A stretch of 64,000 nucleotides of DNA from Parvibaculum sp039973015. GTDB taxonomy: Bacteria; Pseudomonadota; Alphaproteobacteria; Parvibaculales; Parvibaculaceae. Below, piece by piece: positions 1-9,758 of this stretch. A program made the translations under genes and the position numbers. The stretch covers positions 310,001-374,000 of the forward strand of contig NZ_JBDWLT010000010.1 of the NCBI RefSeq assembly GCF_039973015.1, read 5' to 3'. Numbering within the stretch: position 1 is the first letter of the stretch; every line of letters starts with the position of its first letter. Below the pieces are notes generated by a model. That model did no database searches. It had not been told where the DNA came from and saw nothing but the letters and a program-made list of their open reading frames with translations.

Positions 1-1
1 T

Positions 2-1225
2 GTCGATATCGCAGTGAGCGCCGAGGTCGCGCCGCAGCGCCGCCCCGATGCGGCGCCGGAATGTGCCGAGGCCGCGCCCCTGCGCGCCGATGAGGCGCGT
101 GGCGCCGCGACGGCCCGGCCTGCGGCACAGCCCATGCCCCAACCCATGCCCCAGGGCTTTGAGGATGCGGGCGTCGGCGCGCCGCTCGATCCGCGCTTCA
201 CCTTCGACGCCTTCATTGTCGGCAAGTCGAACGAGCTTGCACATGCCGCCGCGCGCCGCGTGGCAGAAGCAACCGATGTCACCTTCAATCCGCTCTTCCT
301 CTATGGCGGTGTCGGCCTCGGCAAGACACATCTCATGCATGCCATTGCGTGGGAGATCCGCAAGCGCGATCCCGAACGGAAAGTGCTTTATCTGTCGGCC
401 GAAAAATTCATGTACCAATTCGTCCGTGCACTGCGTTTCAAGGACACGATGGCCTTCAAGCAGCAGTTCCGTTCGGTCGATGTGCTGATGATCGACGACG
501 TTCAGTTCATATCCGGCAAGGATTCGACGCAGGAAGAATTCTTCCACACCTTCAACGCGCTGATCGACCATAACCGTCAGGTCATCATCTCCGCGGACCG
601 TTCGCCCTCCGATCTTGAAGGCATCGAGGAGCGTATCCGCTCGCGTCTCGGCTGGGGTCTTGCCGCCGATATTCATCCGACCGACTACGAGCTTCGTCTC
701 GGCATTCTCCAGGCCAAGGCCGACGAGATGATGCAGCGTAACGGTCCGGTCACGATCCCCGGCGGTGTGCTCGAATTTCTGGCCCACCGCATCGTCTCCA
801 ACGTGCGCGAGCTCGAAGGCGCCCTGAAGCGCGTCGTCGCCTATGCCTCGCTTGTCGGCCGTCCGATCACGCCGGAGATGACGCAGGAAGTGCTGCGCGA
901 CCTGCTGCGCTCCAATGACCGCAAGGTCACCATCGAGGAGATCCAGCGCCGCGTCGCCGAATATTACAACGTGCGCCTCGCCGACATGCTCTCGGCGCGC
1001 CGCGCCCGTGCCGTGGCGAGGCCGCGTCAGGTCGCCATGTATCTTTCCAAGCAGCTCACCACCCGCTCGCTGCCCGAAATCGGCCGCAAGTTCGGGGGCC
1101 GCGACCACACCACGGTGATCCACGCGGTCCGCAAGATCGACGAGCTTCGCCAGGCCGATTCCGGCATCGAGGAAGATGTCGATTTGCTGCGCCGCATGCT
1201 CGAAGGCGGCCACGGCCCCAACTGA
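2..1225 (+). CDS. dnaA: Chromosomal replication initiator DnaA (5' partial)
   Basis: DnaA binds origin DnaA boxes and unwinds the chromosomal origin. The frame is open to the left edge of the window, so the N-terminal domain I (DnaB/DiaA contacts) lies outside; a GTG at position 14 is internal to the frame and need not be the start. Visible are a low-complexity Ala/Pro-rich domain II, then the AAA+ domain from LDPRFTFDAFIVGKSNELA, Walker A GGVGLGKTH, Walker B VLMIDDVQF and the sensor region RSRLGWGL. The C-terminal domain IV carries the DnaA-box-binding signature around GGRDHTTVIHAVRKI. The gene precedes dnaN, recF and gyrB, the classical origin-cluster order. I saw no cluster of DnaA boxes in the next intergenic region. 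Very secure. Confidence 0.97.
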   Translation, partial: VDIAVSAEVAPQRRPDAAPECAEAAPLRADEARGAATARPAAQPMPQPMPQGFEDAGVGAPLDPRFTFDAFIVGKSNELAHAAARRVAEATDVTFNPLFLYGGVGLGKTHLMHAIAWEIRKRDPERKVLYLSAEKFMYQFVRALRFKDTMAFKQQFRSVDVLMIDDVQFISGKDSTQEEFFHTFNALIDHNRQVIISADRSPSDLEGIEERIRSRLGWGLAADIHPTDYELRLGILQAKADEMMQRNGPVTIPGGVLEFLAHRIVSNVRELEGALKRVVAYASLVGRPITPEMTQEVLRDLLRSNDRKVTIEEIQRRVAEYYNVRLADMLSARRARAVARPRQVAMYLSKQLTTRSLPEIGRKFGGRDHTTVIHAVRKIDELRQADSGIEEDVDLLRRMLEGGHGPN

Positions 1226-1673
1226 GCGCTTTGGGAAGCCCCCCGCCTTCCGGGGCGGGATAGGGCTCTCTGGAGAAGCCTTGCGAATCAGGGGGTTAAT
1301 ACCCTCTGGAGCGGGCCCGGATTCGCCCCGAATCCCGTTGAAAAACGTGCATCCCCCTCGCGATCTGATATACTTGGCCGTGCGAATTCTGCGGAAATCC
1401 GGCCTCGGCCGGTGCGCGTCTGAAAGGCCCCCCGGTCAGCGGATTTCGGGGGCCGTCTCGGTCGCGCTGTTCCACCCTCCTGTTCGCAGCGGTCCACGAG
1501 AACGGCGCGTCTGAGCAAGCCGCGCAATGCTCCCGGACACTCTGCAACATGGGCGGGCCGGGGCTGTTTCCGTCACGGGAATCCGTCACAAGAAAGAGCG
1601 TCCGCGCGGGGTTTCCATGCCCCTTCCGGGCCAAGTCATCAGAGAACCCAAACGGGGGGACCGAAGAGAGACC
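1226..1673. other. dnaA-dnaN intergenic region (448 bp)
   Basis: No convincing gene is seen. A GC hairpin (CCCGCC at 1242-1247 with GGCGGG at 1254-1259) sits 17 nt after the dnaA stop and may act as a weak terminator, although no T-run follows. The dnaN promoter should lie in the distal half. An open frame extends upstream of dnaN to 1527, but it lacks the family N-terminus and a ribosome site. Confidence 0.6.
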
Positions 1674-2792
1674 ATGAAGATCACGATCGAACGGGGCGCG
1701 CTGCTCAAGTCTCTCAATCATGTGCAGTCGGTTGTCGAACGCCGCAACACCATTCCAATCCTCTCCAACGTCCTCATCAAGGCCGAGGACGGTCAGTTGA
1801 GTCTGACCGCAACCGATCTCGACATCGAGGTCGTGGAAGCGATCGACGCGGATGTGGCCCAGCCGGGCGCCACCACGGCCTCCGCGCATACGCTCTACGA
1901 CATCGTGCGCAAGCTCCCCGAGGGCGCGCAGGTCGAGCTCTCGACGGGCGCCGATGAGGGCCGCCTCCAGCTCACGGCGGGCCGCTCGCGCTTTGCGCTC
2001 CAGTCGCTCCCGCAGGAAGATTTCCCGGTCATGGCGGCGGGCTCGCTCCCGCACCGCTTCGAGCTGCCGGCCGAAGCCATGCGCCGCCTCATCGACAAGA
2101 CGCGCTTTGCGATCTCGACGGAGGAAACCCGCTACTACCTGAACGGCATCTACTTCCACGCCGTCGACGGGGACAAGCAGAAGGTGCTTCGCGCCGTTGC
2201 GACCGATGGCCACCGCCTCGCCCAGGTCGATCATGATCTGCCCGAGGGTGCGGATGGCATGCCCGGCGTCATCGTGCCGCGCAAGACCGTGCTTGAGTTG
2301 CAGAAGCTTCTCGAAGGCGATGGCGGCGCGCTCTCGGTCGGTGTCTCGGAAACGAAGATCCGTTTCGAGTTCGGCGGCATCGTCCTCACCTCGAAGCTCA
2401 TCGACGGCACCTTCCCCGATTACGGGCGCGTGATCCCGAGCGGCAATGACAAGATGATGGAAGTGGACGGCAAGCGCTTCGCCGAAGCCGTTGACCGCGT
2501 CTCCACCATCTCGACCGAAAAGTCGCGCGCGGTGAAGCTCAACCTCGAAGAAGGCAAGCTCACCCTCTCCGTTACCAACCCGGATTCAGGCAGCGCCACG
2601 GAAGAGCTTTCCGTTTCCTATTCGAGCTCCGCGCTCGAAATCGGCTTCAACGCGCGTTACCTGCTCGACATCACCGGCCAGCTCGACGGCGAGGAGGCGA
2701 GCTTCGCTTTCGCCGATTCCGGGTCACCCACGCTTGTTCGCGACAGCGAGGATGCGATGGCGATCTACGTGCTGATGCCGATGCGCGTTTGA
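1674..2792 (+). CDS. dnaN: DNA polymerase III beta subunit (sliding clamp)
   Basis: This is the ring-shaped processivity clamp that tethers DNA polymerase III and recruits repair proteins. The ATG at 1674 gives MKITIERGALLKSLNHVQSV, the canonical clamp N-terminus, and 372 residues, the usual length; the frame runs open further upstream but without family similarity. An AG-rich stretch (GGGGGACCGAAGAGAG) just before the ATG supplies the ribosome site. The three clamp domains are recognisable from conserved segments, including RNTIPILSNVLI near residue 25, a DGHRLA motif mid-protein and the C-terminal YVLMPMRV. It sits between dnaA and recF, and the 35-nt gap to recF suggests co-transcription. 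Confidence 0.97.
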   Translation: MKITIERGALLKSLNHVQSVVERRNTIPILSNVLIKAEDGQLSLTATDLDIEVVEAIDADVAQPGATTASAHTLYDIVRKLPEGAQVELSTGADEGRLQLTAGRSRFALQSLPQEDFPVMAAGSLPHRFELPAEAMRRLIDKTRFAISTEETRYYLNGIYFHAVDGDKQKVLRAVATDGHRLAQVDHDLPEGADGMPGVIVPRKTVLELQKLLEGDGGALSVGVSETKIRFEFGGIVLTSKLIDGTFPDYGRVIPSGNDKMMEVDGKRFAEAVDRVSTISTEKSRAVKLNLEEGKLTLSVTNPDSGSATEELSVSYSSSALEIGFNARYLLDITGQLDGEEASFAFADSGSPTLVRDSEDAMAIYVLMPMRV

Positions 2793-2827
2793 GCGCGCTG
2801 AAAGGCCAGAGAAACAGAGGATAGGGA

Positions 2828-4039
2828 GTGCCTCGAACGAGTGAGTTGCTCGCGGCTGGCCGGCATGAAGACTTGCCGGATGAATGCGGTGCCGTCGTGA
2901 CGGCGCCTGCCGCTCCTCCGTGTGCGAGCCTCAGCCGTCTCGTCGTTACCGATTTCCGTTCCTATGCGCGTGCCGAACTCGCGCTGGACGGGCGTCCCGT
3001 CGTCCTCACGGGCGACAATGGCGCGGGCAAGACAAACCTGCTCGAAGCGGTGTCGCTGCTCTCGCCCGGTCGCGGGCTTCGCGGCGTTCCTTATGCCGAG
3101 ATCGCGCGCGATAGTGGCGCGGGCGGCTGGGCTGTCGCCGCGACGCTCGAAACAGAAGACGGCGCGGTCAGGGTCGGCACCGGCATCGAGCCAGGCGTGG
3201 AAACGGCGCGCAGCCGCCAGGTCCGCGTCGATGGCGAACAGGCGGGGCCTTCCGCGCTTGCCGAGCTTGTGTCGGTGGTCTGGCTGACGCCTGCGATGGA
3301 CAGGCTTTTCGTCGAGGGGACGAGCGAGCGCCGCCGTTTTCTCGACAGGCTGGTGATGGGTTTCGATCCGGCGCATGGCACGCGCGCGGGCGCCTATGAC
3401 AGGGCGCTGCGCGAGCGCAACAAGCTGCTCGCCGACGATGTCTTCGATGACGCCTGGCTCTCCGGGCTCGAAGGGCAGATGGCCGAACATGGCGTGGCGC
3501 TTGCCGCGGCGCGCGTCGAAATGCTGGCGCGCTTGCGCGGCGCGCTCGAAGCCGCGCAGGACGGGCCGTTTCCCCGCGCGCTTGTCGCCATCGAAGGCTC
3601 GCTGGAGGCCGCTGTCCTCTCGGAGGCCGCCGTCGATGTCGAGGACGCGTTTTGCGCCCGCCTGAAGGAAATGCGCGGACGTGATGCGGCGGCGGGCCGC
3701 GCGCTGGACGGGCCGCACAGGAGCGATCTCCTCGTGCGCCACGCCGCGAAGGATCGCGAGGCGCGTCTGTGTTCGACAGGCGAGCAGAAGGCGCTGCTGA
3801 TCGGCATGGTGCTCGCGAATGCGCGGCTCCTCGCCGCAAGGGGCCGTCCGCCCCTGTTGCTGCTGGACGAGATCGCTGCGCATCTCGATGAGGAACGCCG
3901 CGCGGCCTTGTTCGATGAGATCGTGGGCCTGAACCTTCAGGCCTTCATGACGGGCACGGACCCGTCGCTGTTTCAATCACTGGGCGAGCGGGCACAGAAC
4001 CTCGCCGTCGCAAAGGGCGAGATAAAGCAAGGCTCCTGA
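2828..4039 (+). CDS. recF: DNA replication and repair protein RecF
   Basis: RecF is an SMC-like ATPase that, with RecO and RecR, loads RecA at gapped DNA. Walker A is GDNGAGKTNLLEA; the ABC-type signature region is STGEQKALLIGMVLANA and Walker B is LLLLDEIAAHLDEE near the C-terminus, so all ATPase elements are present. The GTG at 2828 has AGAGG seven bases upstream; an in-frame GTG at 2897 would remove a 23-residue N-terminal extension and lie closer to the usual family start. At 403 residues the protein is slightly longer than typical RecF, which fits that extension being optional. It is probably in one transcript with dnaN. Confidence 0.95.
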   Translation: MPRTSELLAAGRHEDLPDECGAVVTAPAAPPCASLSRLVVTDFRSYARAELALDGRPVVLTGDNGAGKTNLLEAVSLLSPGRGLRGVPYAEIARDSGAGGWAVAATLETEDGAVRVGTGIEPGVETARSRQVRVDGEQAGPSALAELVSVVWLTPAMDRLFVEGTSERRRFLDRLVMGFDPAHGTRAGAYDRALRERNKLLADDVFDDAWLSGLEGQMAEHGVALAAARVEMLARLRGALEAAQDGPFPRALVAIEGSLEAAVLSEAAVDVEDAFCARLKEMRGRDAAAGRALDGPHRSDLLVRHAAKDREARLCSTGEQKALLIGMVLANARLLAARGRPPLLLLDEIAAHLDEERRAALFDEIVGLNLQAFMTGTDPSLFQSLGERAQNLAVAKGEIKQGS

Positions 4040-4107
4040 GGTTCGCTCGAAGGAAAAGCCGGCCAGAAATGCCTGCCAGAAATGCCCGAAGGAAAAGGAA
4101 GAGTTTG

Positions 4108-4701
4108 ATGAGATACGACAACGATACCCCGGACGTCGATGCGCTCAAGAACCAGTTCACACCGATGGTGGAACACGGGCTCTTCAAGGCCCGCACGGTT
4201 CTCGTCACCGGCGAAGTAAACGACCGCCTCGCGCGCACTGTTTCCGAGCGCCTGCTCGCCATGGCGGGCGAGAGCGACGACCCGATCACCGTCATCGTCT
4301 CCTCGCCGGGCGGCCACGTCGAATCCGGCGACATGATCCATGACATGATCAAGTTCATCAAACCGCGTGTGCGCGTGCTCGGCACCGGCTGGGTCGCGAG
4401 CGCGGGCGCGCTGATCTATGTCGCCGCCGATCGCGAGGATCGCTATTGCCTGCCCAATACGCGTTTCCTGCTGCATGAACCGCGCGGCGGCGTCGGCGGC
4501 TCGGCCACCGAGATCGACATCCAGGCGCGCGAGGTGCTGAGAATGCGCGAGCGCCTGAACAGGATCTTCGCGGACGCGACAGGCCAGCCGCTTGAAAAGA
4601 TCGTCAAGGACACGAACCGCGACCATTGGATGAGCGCGGAAGAGGCGAAGGAATACGGCGTCGTCGGCAAGATCATCCGTACCGCCGGCGAGATCGCCTG
4701 A
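4108..4701 (+). CDS. ClpP-family serine peptidase
   Basis: This 197-residue protein has the ClpP fold and an intact catalytic triad by motif position: Ser99 in GWVASAGALI, His123 in LLHEPRGG and Asp168 in IVKDTNRD. The segments SSPGGHVESGDMIHD and MSAEEAKEYGVVGKI are also ClpP-like. The ATG at 4108 is preferred because AAGGAAGAG lies just upstream; an upstream in-frame ATG at 4069 would add 13 basic residues. No clpX or clpA is adjacent; it lies 68 nt after recF and 35 nt before gyrB. The sequence diverges from housekeeping ClpP (for example GWVASAG rather than GQAASMG), so it may be a secondary ClpP paralogue with a different partner ATPase. The housekeeping copy should lie elsewhere. Confidence 0.88.
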   Translation: MRYDNDTPDVDALKNQFTPMVEHGLFKARTVLVTGEVNDRLARTVSERLLAMAGESDDPITVIVSSPGGHVESGDMIHDMIKFIKPRVRVLGTGWVASAGALIYVAADREDRYCLPNTRFLLHEPRGGVGGSATEIDIQAREVLRMRERLNRIFADATGQPLEKIVKDTNRDHWMSAEEAKEYGVVGKIIRTAGEIA

Positions 4702-4736
4702 ACACCGCTTTAGAGAACCTGGCTGAGGAAGACATC

Positions 4737-7181
4737 ATGTCCACACCCGCGGACGAAGCACCCGAAGAATACGGCGCCGATCAGATCAAGGTTCTGAAAG
4801 GCCTCGACGCCGTGCGCAAGCGGCCGGGCATGTATATCGGCGACACCGATGACGGCTCCGGCCTTCATCACATGGTCTATGAAGTTGTCGACAACTCCAT
4901 CGATGAGGCGCTGGCCGGTCATTGCGACGCGGTGAATGTCCGCCTCAACGCCGATGGCTCCGTCACCGTCATGGATAATGGCCGTGGTATCCCGGTCGAG
5001 ATCCACAAGGGCGAGGGCGTCTCCGCCGCCGAGGTCATCATGACCCAGCTCCATGCGGGCGGTAAGTTCGACCAGAACTCCTACAAGGTCTCGGGCGGCC
5101 TGCACGGCGTCGGGGTTTCCGTCGTGAACGCGCTTTCCGACTGGCTGGAGCTTCGCGTCTGGCGTGGCGGCAAGGAGAATTTCATGCGCTTCCAGCATGG
5201 TGTGCCCGATGCGCCCCTCGCCGTCGTCGCCGATGCGCCGCTCGGCAAGGACGGCAAGCCCGTCTCCGGCACGGAAATCACGTTCCATCCCTCGTCGGAA
5301 ACCTTCACCCAGACCGAGTTCGATTTCTCGACACTCGAACATCGTCTGCGCGAACTCGCCTTCCTCAATTCCGGTGTGCTCATCAAGCTCGCGGACCTGC
5401 GCGGCGTCGAACCGAAGAATGTCGACCTGATCTATGATGGCGGCTTGCAGGCCTTTGTCCGCTTCCTCGACCGCACCAAGACGCCCATCATCGAAAAGCC
5501 GATTGCGGTCAGCGCGGAGCGCGACGGCATCACCGTCGAAGTCGCGATGTGGTGGAACGACAGCTACCACGAGAACGTGCTCTGCTTTACCAACAACATT
5601 CCCCAGCGCGATGGCGGTACGCATCTCGCGGGCTTCCGTGGCGCGCTCACCCGCGTCATCAATTCCTATGCGAATGAAAGCGGCATTGCCAAAAAGGAAA
5701 AGGTGAGCCTTACCGGCGACGACGCGCGCGAAGGTCTCACCTGCGTCCTCTCGGTGAAGGTGCCCGATCCGAAATTCTCCTCGCAGACGAAAGACAAGCT
5801 CGTCTCGTCGGAAGTGCGCCCCGTGGTCGAAAGCCTCGTCAACGATGCGCTTTCCACATGGCTCGAAGAACATCCCTCCGAAGCACGTCAGATCGTGACC
5901 AAGGTGGTCGAGGCCGCCGCCGCGCGTGAGGCTGCCCGCAAGGCGCGCGAGCTGACGCGCCGCAAGGGCGCGCTCGACATATCGAGCCTGCCCGGCAAGC
6001 TCGCCGATTGTCAGGAGCGCGATCCGGCCAAATCCGAACTCTTCATCGTCGAGGGCGACTCGGCCGGTGGCTCCGCGAAACAGGCGCGCGACCGTTCCAA
6101 TCAGGCCGTGCTTCCCCTTCGAGGCAAGATCCTCAATGTCGAGCGCGCGCGCTTCGACAAGATGCTCTCGTCCAATGAAATCGGTACACTGATTACCGCG
6201 CTCGGCACCGGCATCGGCCGCGACGATTTCAACATCGAGAAGCTGCGCTACCACAAGATCATCATCATGACCGACGCCGACGTCGACGGCGCTCATATCC
6301 GTACGCTCCTTCTCACCTTCTTCTACCGGCAGATGCCGGAGGTGATCGAGCGCGGCCATCTCTATATCGCGCAGCCGCCGCTCTACAAGGTGCGCCGCGG
6401 TACCTCCGAAACCTATCTGAAGAACGAGAAGGCGCTCGGCGACTATCTCGTCGCCACCGGCCTCGAAGACATGGTGCTGACGCTTCATGACGGCTCGCAG
6501 CGCGCCGGACCCGACCTGAACGACATCGTGTCGAAGGCGCGTGCGGTCCGCACCGTGCTGGAAGGATTGCCTGGCAAATATCCGCATTTCGTGGTCGAGC
6601 AGGCGGCCATTGCCGGCGCGCTCAACCCCGGGGCCCTGGCCGAACCTGAAAAGGCGAACGAGGCTGCCGCCTATGTCGCGCGCCGCCTCGATCTCCTCTC
6701 CGACGAGACGGAGCGCGGCTGGACCGGCGAGACGTCGGAGGATGGCGGTCTGCGTTTTGCGCGCGAGGTGCGCGGCGTGCGCGAGGAAGTGCTGATCGAC
6801 GGCCCGCTCATCGCCTCGGCCGATGCGCGCCGTCTCGACAGCTACACCACTCACTTGCAGGAAATTTACGTCAAGGCCGCCACGCTGCGCCGCAAGGACG
6901 AGACCTATATGATCCGCTCTCCCTCGCAGCTTCTCGAAGCCGTGATGGCCGTGGGCTCGAAGGGCAACACGATCCAGCGCTACAAGGGTCTGGGCGAGAT
7001 GAACCCCGGGCAGCTCTGGGAAACCACGCTCGACCGCGATGCCCGCTCGCTCCTTCAGGTGAATATCCGCCAGCTCGACGAGGCGGACGATCTCTTCGTG
7101 AAGCTGATGGGCGATGTGGTGGAGCCGCGCCGCGATTTCATCCGCGACAACGCGCTCGCCGTCGCCAATCTCGACGTATAG
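4737..7181 (+). CDS. gyrB: DNA gyrase subunit B
   Basis: This is the ATPase subunit of gyrase, which with GyrA introduces negative supercoils. The ATG at 4737 follows a GAGGAAG ribosome site and gives 814 residues. The N-terminal GHKL ATPase region contains KRPGMYIGDT, EVVDNSIDEA and GRGIPV; the transducer region includes QRDGGTHLAGF; the TOPRIM part contains EGDSAGGSAKQARDR and TDADVDGAHIRTLL; the C-terminal end has QRYKGLGEMNPGQLWETT. Gyrase-type subunits share the last motif with ParE, but the dnaA-recF neighbourhood and length support GyrB. The reading frame extends 37 codons upstream over the clpP-like gene; that part does not resemble gyrase. Confidence 0.97.
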   Translation: MSTPADEAPEEYGADQIKVLKGLDAVRKRPGMYIGDTDDGSGLHHMVYEVVDNSIDEALAGHCDAVNVRLNADGSVTVMDNGRGIPVEIHKGEGVSAAEVIMTQLHAGGKFDQNSYKVSGGLHGVGVSVVNALSDWLELRVWRGGKENFMRFQHGVPDAPLAVVADAPLGKDGKPVSGTEITFHPSSETFTQTEFDFSTLEHRLRELAFLNSGVLIKLADLRGVEPKNVDLIYDGGLQAFVRFLDRTKTPIIEKPIAVSAERDGITVEVAMWWNDSYHENVLCFTNNIPQRDGGTHLAGFRGALTRVINSYANESGIAKKEKVSLTGDDAREGLTCVLSVKVPDPKFSSQTKDKLVSSEVRPVVESLVNDALSTWLEEHPSEARQIVTKVVEAAAAREAARKARELTRRKGALDISSLPGKLADCQERDPAKSELFIVEGDSAGGSAKQARDRSNQAVLPLRGKILNVERARFDKMLSSNEIGTLITALGTGIGRDDFNIEKLRYHKIIIMTDADVDGAHIRTLLLTFFYRQMPEVIERGHLYIAQPPLYKVRRGTSETYLKNEKALGDYLVATGLEDMVLTLHDGSQRAGPDLNDIVSKARAVRTVLEGLPGKYPHFVVEQAAIAGALNPGALAEPEKANEAAAYVARRLDLLSDETERGWTGETSEDGGLRFAREVRGVREEVLIDGPLIASADARRLDSYTTHLQEIYVKAATLRRKDETYMIRSPSQLLEAVMAVGSKGNTIQRYKGLGEMNPGQLWETTLDRDARSLLQVNIRQLDEADDLFVKLMGDVVEPRRDFIRDNALAVANLDV

Positions 7182-7298
7182 CCGCCGGGTAAGACCCTGA
7201 AGGGCCTTGGGGGCTTGCGTCAATCGTTAACAGCGCGTTAACCATCCCTGTCTAGCTTCGGCACGGGGGAGCCCATACAGCGCGAGGCGGCGGGGTCG

Positions 7299-9725
7299 AT
7301 GTCATCCCGGAAGACCGGCCGGAAGGCACAAACGGGTTCTGGAAGGCGTGGAGACCCGCCGGATGAGGAGGGCTGGACGGTCGTTCGCCGCCCCGGGCTC
7401 GGGCCGGTGCGCATCCGCGTCGGCGCCAATGCACCTGAAGAGCCCGAACCCGAAGAGCCCGAATACGAGGACAATGACGGCGGCATGGGACGTTGGGACG
7501 ACGATGAACGGGGCTGGGACGATACCCGCCGCATCGAGCCGACCTTCTCCAAAGGCGGCGCGAAGGGCGGCCGCAAGCCCGCGCCCAAAAAGCCCGCCGC
7601 CAAGCAGCCTGTAAAGAAAACGACTTCGAGCAAGAACAGGACGGGCGTGAAACTTCGCGCGCCCTCAAACGACGAGCGCGCCGCGCCGCCGCGTGGACGC
7701 CGCACCAAAAGCACGGCCGGCAAATCCTCGTCCCGCTCGCGCGGTTCCGCCCGCGCGCGCAAATCCGGCCGCACGCTTCTCGGCAATGTCGTCTATGGCG
7801 GTGCCGTCGTCGCGCTCTGGGGCGCGATCGCCTTTGGCGGTCTGCTCTTCTGGTATGGCCTGAACCTTCCCGATACCTCCGGCCTCTACAACGTCAAGCA
7901 CACGCCCTCCGTCTCCATCGTCGCCACCAATGGCGAAGTGCTGAGCCATCGCGGCGATCTGATGAGCGGCTATGCCTCGCTCCGCGATCTGCCGCCTTAC
8001 GTGCCTGCGGCGGTACTCGCCACCGAGGATCAGCGTTTTTATTGGCATTTCGGCGTCGACCCCATCGGCCTTGCCCGCGCGATGGTCGTCAACTTCAAGG
8101 CCGGCGCCTATGTGCAGGGCGGTTCGACGATCACGCAGCAGCTCGCGAAAAACGTCTTCCTGAAGCCGGACCGCACCATCTCGCGCAAGATCGAGGAAAT
8201 GATCCTCGCCGTCTGGCTGGAGCTTCGCTTCACCAAGGAAGAAATTCTTACCCTCTACCTCAACCGCGTCTATTTCGGCGGCGGCGCCTATGGTCTCGAA
8301 GCCGCCTCCGAGCGTTACTTCCGCAAGCCCGCCCGCGCACTGACGCTTCCCGAGGCAGCGATGCTCGCAGGGCTTTTGAAGGCGCCGTCCCGCTATTCGC
8401 CGACAAACGACATCGACCTCGCGCGCGCGCGTGCGCGCGTTGTCCTGCAGAACATGGTCAATGCAGGCTATATCGGTCAGGACGAGGCGCATGTCGCCAA
8501 TGTCGCGCCCGCCTCGCTCGAAGGCTATGCGGCGCGCGGCTCCATCAATTATTTCGTCGACTGGGTGGCCGAGGCCTTGCCCGATTACGCGGGCAAGCCA
8601 GACACCGATGTCAGTGTCATGACCACCATCGACCCCGCCTTGCAGCAAGAGGCGGAGCGGATCGTTGCCGATGTGCTCGGCAATGAAGGCGCGCCGGTCA
8701 ACGCCTCTCAGGCCGCCCTCGTCGCCATGGCGCCGGATGGCGCGGTCCGCGCCATGGTCGGCGGGCGCTCCTATGCCCAAAGCCAGTTCAACCGCGCCGT
8801 GCAGGCAAAGCGCCAGCCCGGTTCCGCCTTCAAGCCCATCGTCTATCTGACCGCGATGGAACGCGGCCTCACGCCCGATACGGTCCGCATCGACCGTCCG
8901 GTGAATTACGGCGGCTGGGCGCCCGAGAATTATTCGGGCCGCTTCGAGGGTGAGATGACGCTGCGCACCGCGCTGGCGAAATCGGTGAACACGGTCGCCG
9001 TGCAGGTCGCGAAGGAAGTCGGCATCCGCAATGTCGTCTCGACCGCGCGCCGTCTCGGTCTTCAGGAAGACCTGCCCTCCAATCTTTCGCTCGCGCTCGG
9101 CTCGGGCAGCGTCAACCTGCTCGAACTCACCGCCGCTTATGCGACCTTCGCCAATGGCGGCTATGGCGTCATCCCGCATGGCATCGACGAAGTGCGTTCG
9201 GATCGCGGCGAGGAGCTTTACCGCCGTCAGGGTTCCGGCATCGGCCGCGTCGCCGATCCCTTCGTCGTCGCCGAGATGAACAACATGCTGAAAGCCGTGA
9301 TGATCTACGGCACGGGCCGCAGCGCCGCGCTCGGCAATCGTCCCTCCGGCGGCAAGACCGGCACCAGTCAGGATTTCCGTGATGCCTGGTTCGTCGGCTA
9401 CACGGCGGATCTCGTCGTCGGTGTCTGGGTCGGCAATGATGATGGCGCGCCGATGCAGAAGGTCACGGGCGGATCGCTCCCGGCTCATATCTGGCAGGCA
9501 TTCATGGAGCGCACGCAAGCTGGCGTCGCCATTGCCGATCTGCCGGATGCGCCGGCCCCGGTCGAAACGGCGTCGGCGGCAAACCCCGCCCTGCCGGCCG
9601 CGCATGAAACCGCCCGGGGCGAATATGGCCGCGAATATGAATGGGAAGAACCGGGCTTCTTCGAGCGTCTCTTCGGCATTGGCGGCGACGCGCGCTCCAC
9701 GCTGGAGCCCGGCGGCCGCCGTTAG
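7299..9725 (+). CDS. Class A penicillin-binding protein (PBP1A-type)
   Basis: This is a bifunctional peptidoglycan synthase that polymerises glycan strands and cross-links stems in the periplasm. A long basic, Pro/Lys-rich cytoplasmic tail of about 160 residues precedes one membrane anchor (GGAVVALWGAIAFGGLLFW). The GT51 domain has the catalytic Glu243 in LATEDQRFYWHFG plus GGSTITQQLAKN. The transpeptidase domain has the S-x-x-K motif (Ser509-Ala-Phe-Lys512), a KSVNTVA segment supplying SxN, and K686-TGTS. The C-terminal tail is acidic and disordered-looking. The unusually long N-terminal tail resembles those of alphaproteobacterial PBP1 proteins. The start at 7299 is the only reasonable ATG, with a GA-rich upstream sequence. 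Confidence 0.93.
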   Translation: MSSRKTGRKAQTGSGRRGDPPDEEGWTVVRRPGLGPVRIRVGANAPEEPEPEEPEYEDNDGGMGRWDDDERGWDDTRRIEPTFSKGGAKGGRKPAPKKPAAKQPVKKTTSSKNRTGVKLRAPSNDERAAPPRGRRTKSTAGKSSSRSRGSARARKSGRTLLGNVVYGGAVVALWGAIAFGGLLFWYGLNLPDTSGLYNVKHTPSVSIVATNGEVLSHRGDLMSGYASLRDLPPYVPAAVLATEDQRFYWHFGVDPIGLARAMVVNFKAGAYVQGGSTITQQLAKNVFLKPDRTISRKIEEMILAVWLELRFTKEEILTLYLNRVYFGGGAYGLEAASERYFRKPARALTLPEAAMLAGLLKAPSRYSPTNDIDLARARARVVLQNMVNAGYIGQDEAHVANVAPASLEGYAARGSINYFVDWVAEALPDYAGKPDTDVSVMTTIDPALQQEAERIVADVLGNEGAPVNASQAALVAMAPDGAVRAMVGGRSYAQSQFNRAVQAKRQPGSAFKPIVYLTAMERGLTPDTVRIDRPVNYGGWAPENYSGRFEGEMTLRTALAKSVNTVAVQVAKEVGIRNVVSTARRLGLQEDLPSNLSLALGSGSVNLLELTAAYATFANGGYGVIPHGIDEVRSDRGEELYRRQGSGIGRVADPFVVAEMNNMLKAVMIYGTGRSAALGNRPSGGKTGTSQDFRDAWFVGYTADLVVGVWVGNDDGAPMQKVTGGSLPAHIWQAFMERTQAGVAIADLPDAPAPVETASAANPALPAAHETARGEYGREYEWEEPGFFERLFGIGGDARSTLEPGGRR

Positions 9726-9758
9726 CTGTACGCAACCTTCGCCGGACAAAAAATCAGT

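Noticed and set aside
1226..1673. A replication origin in the dnaA-dnaN gap
   Set aside because: I saw no cluster of DnaA boxes or AT-rich unwinding element here; the origin may lie upstream of dnaA or elsewhere.
4710..7223. An 837-codon open frame antisense to gyrB
   Set aside because: It mirrors the high-GC codon pattern of gyrB, has no motif, and gyrB is unambiguous.
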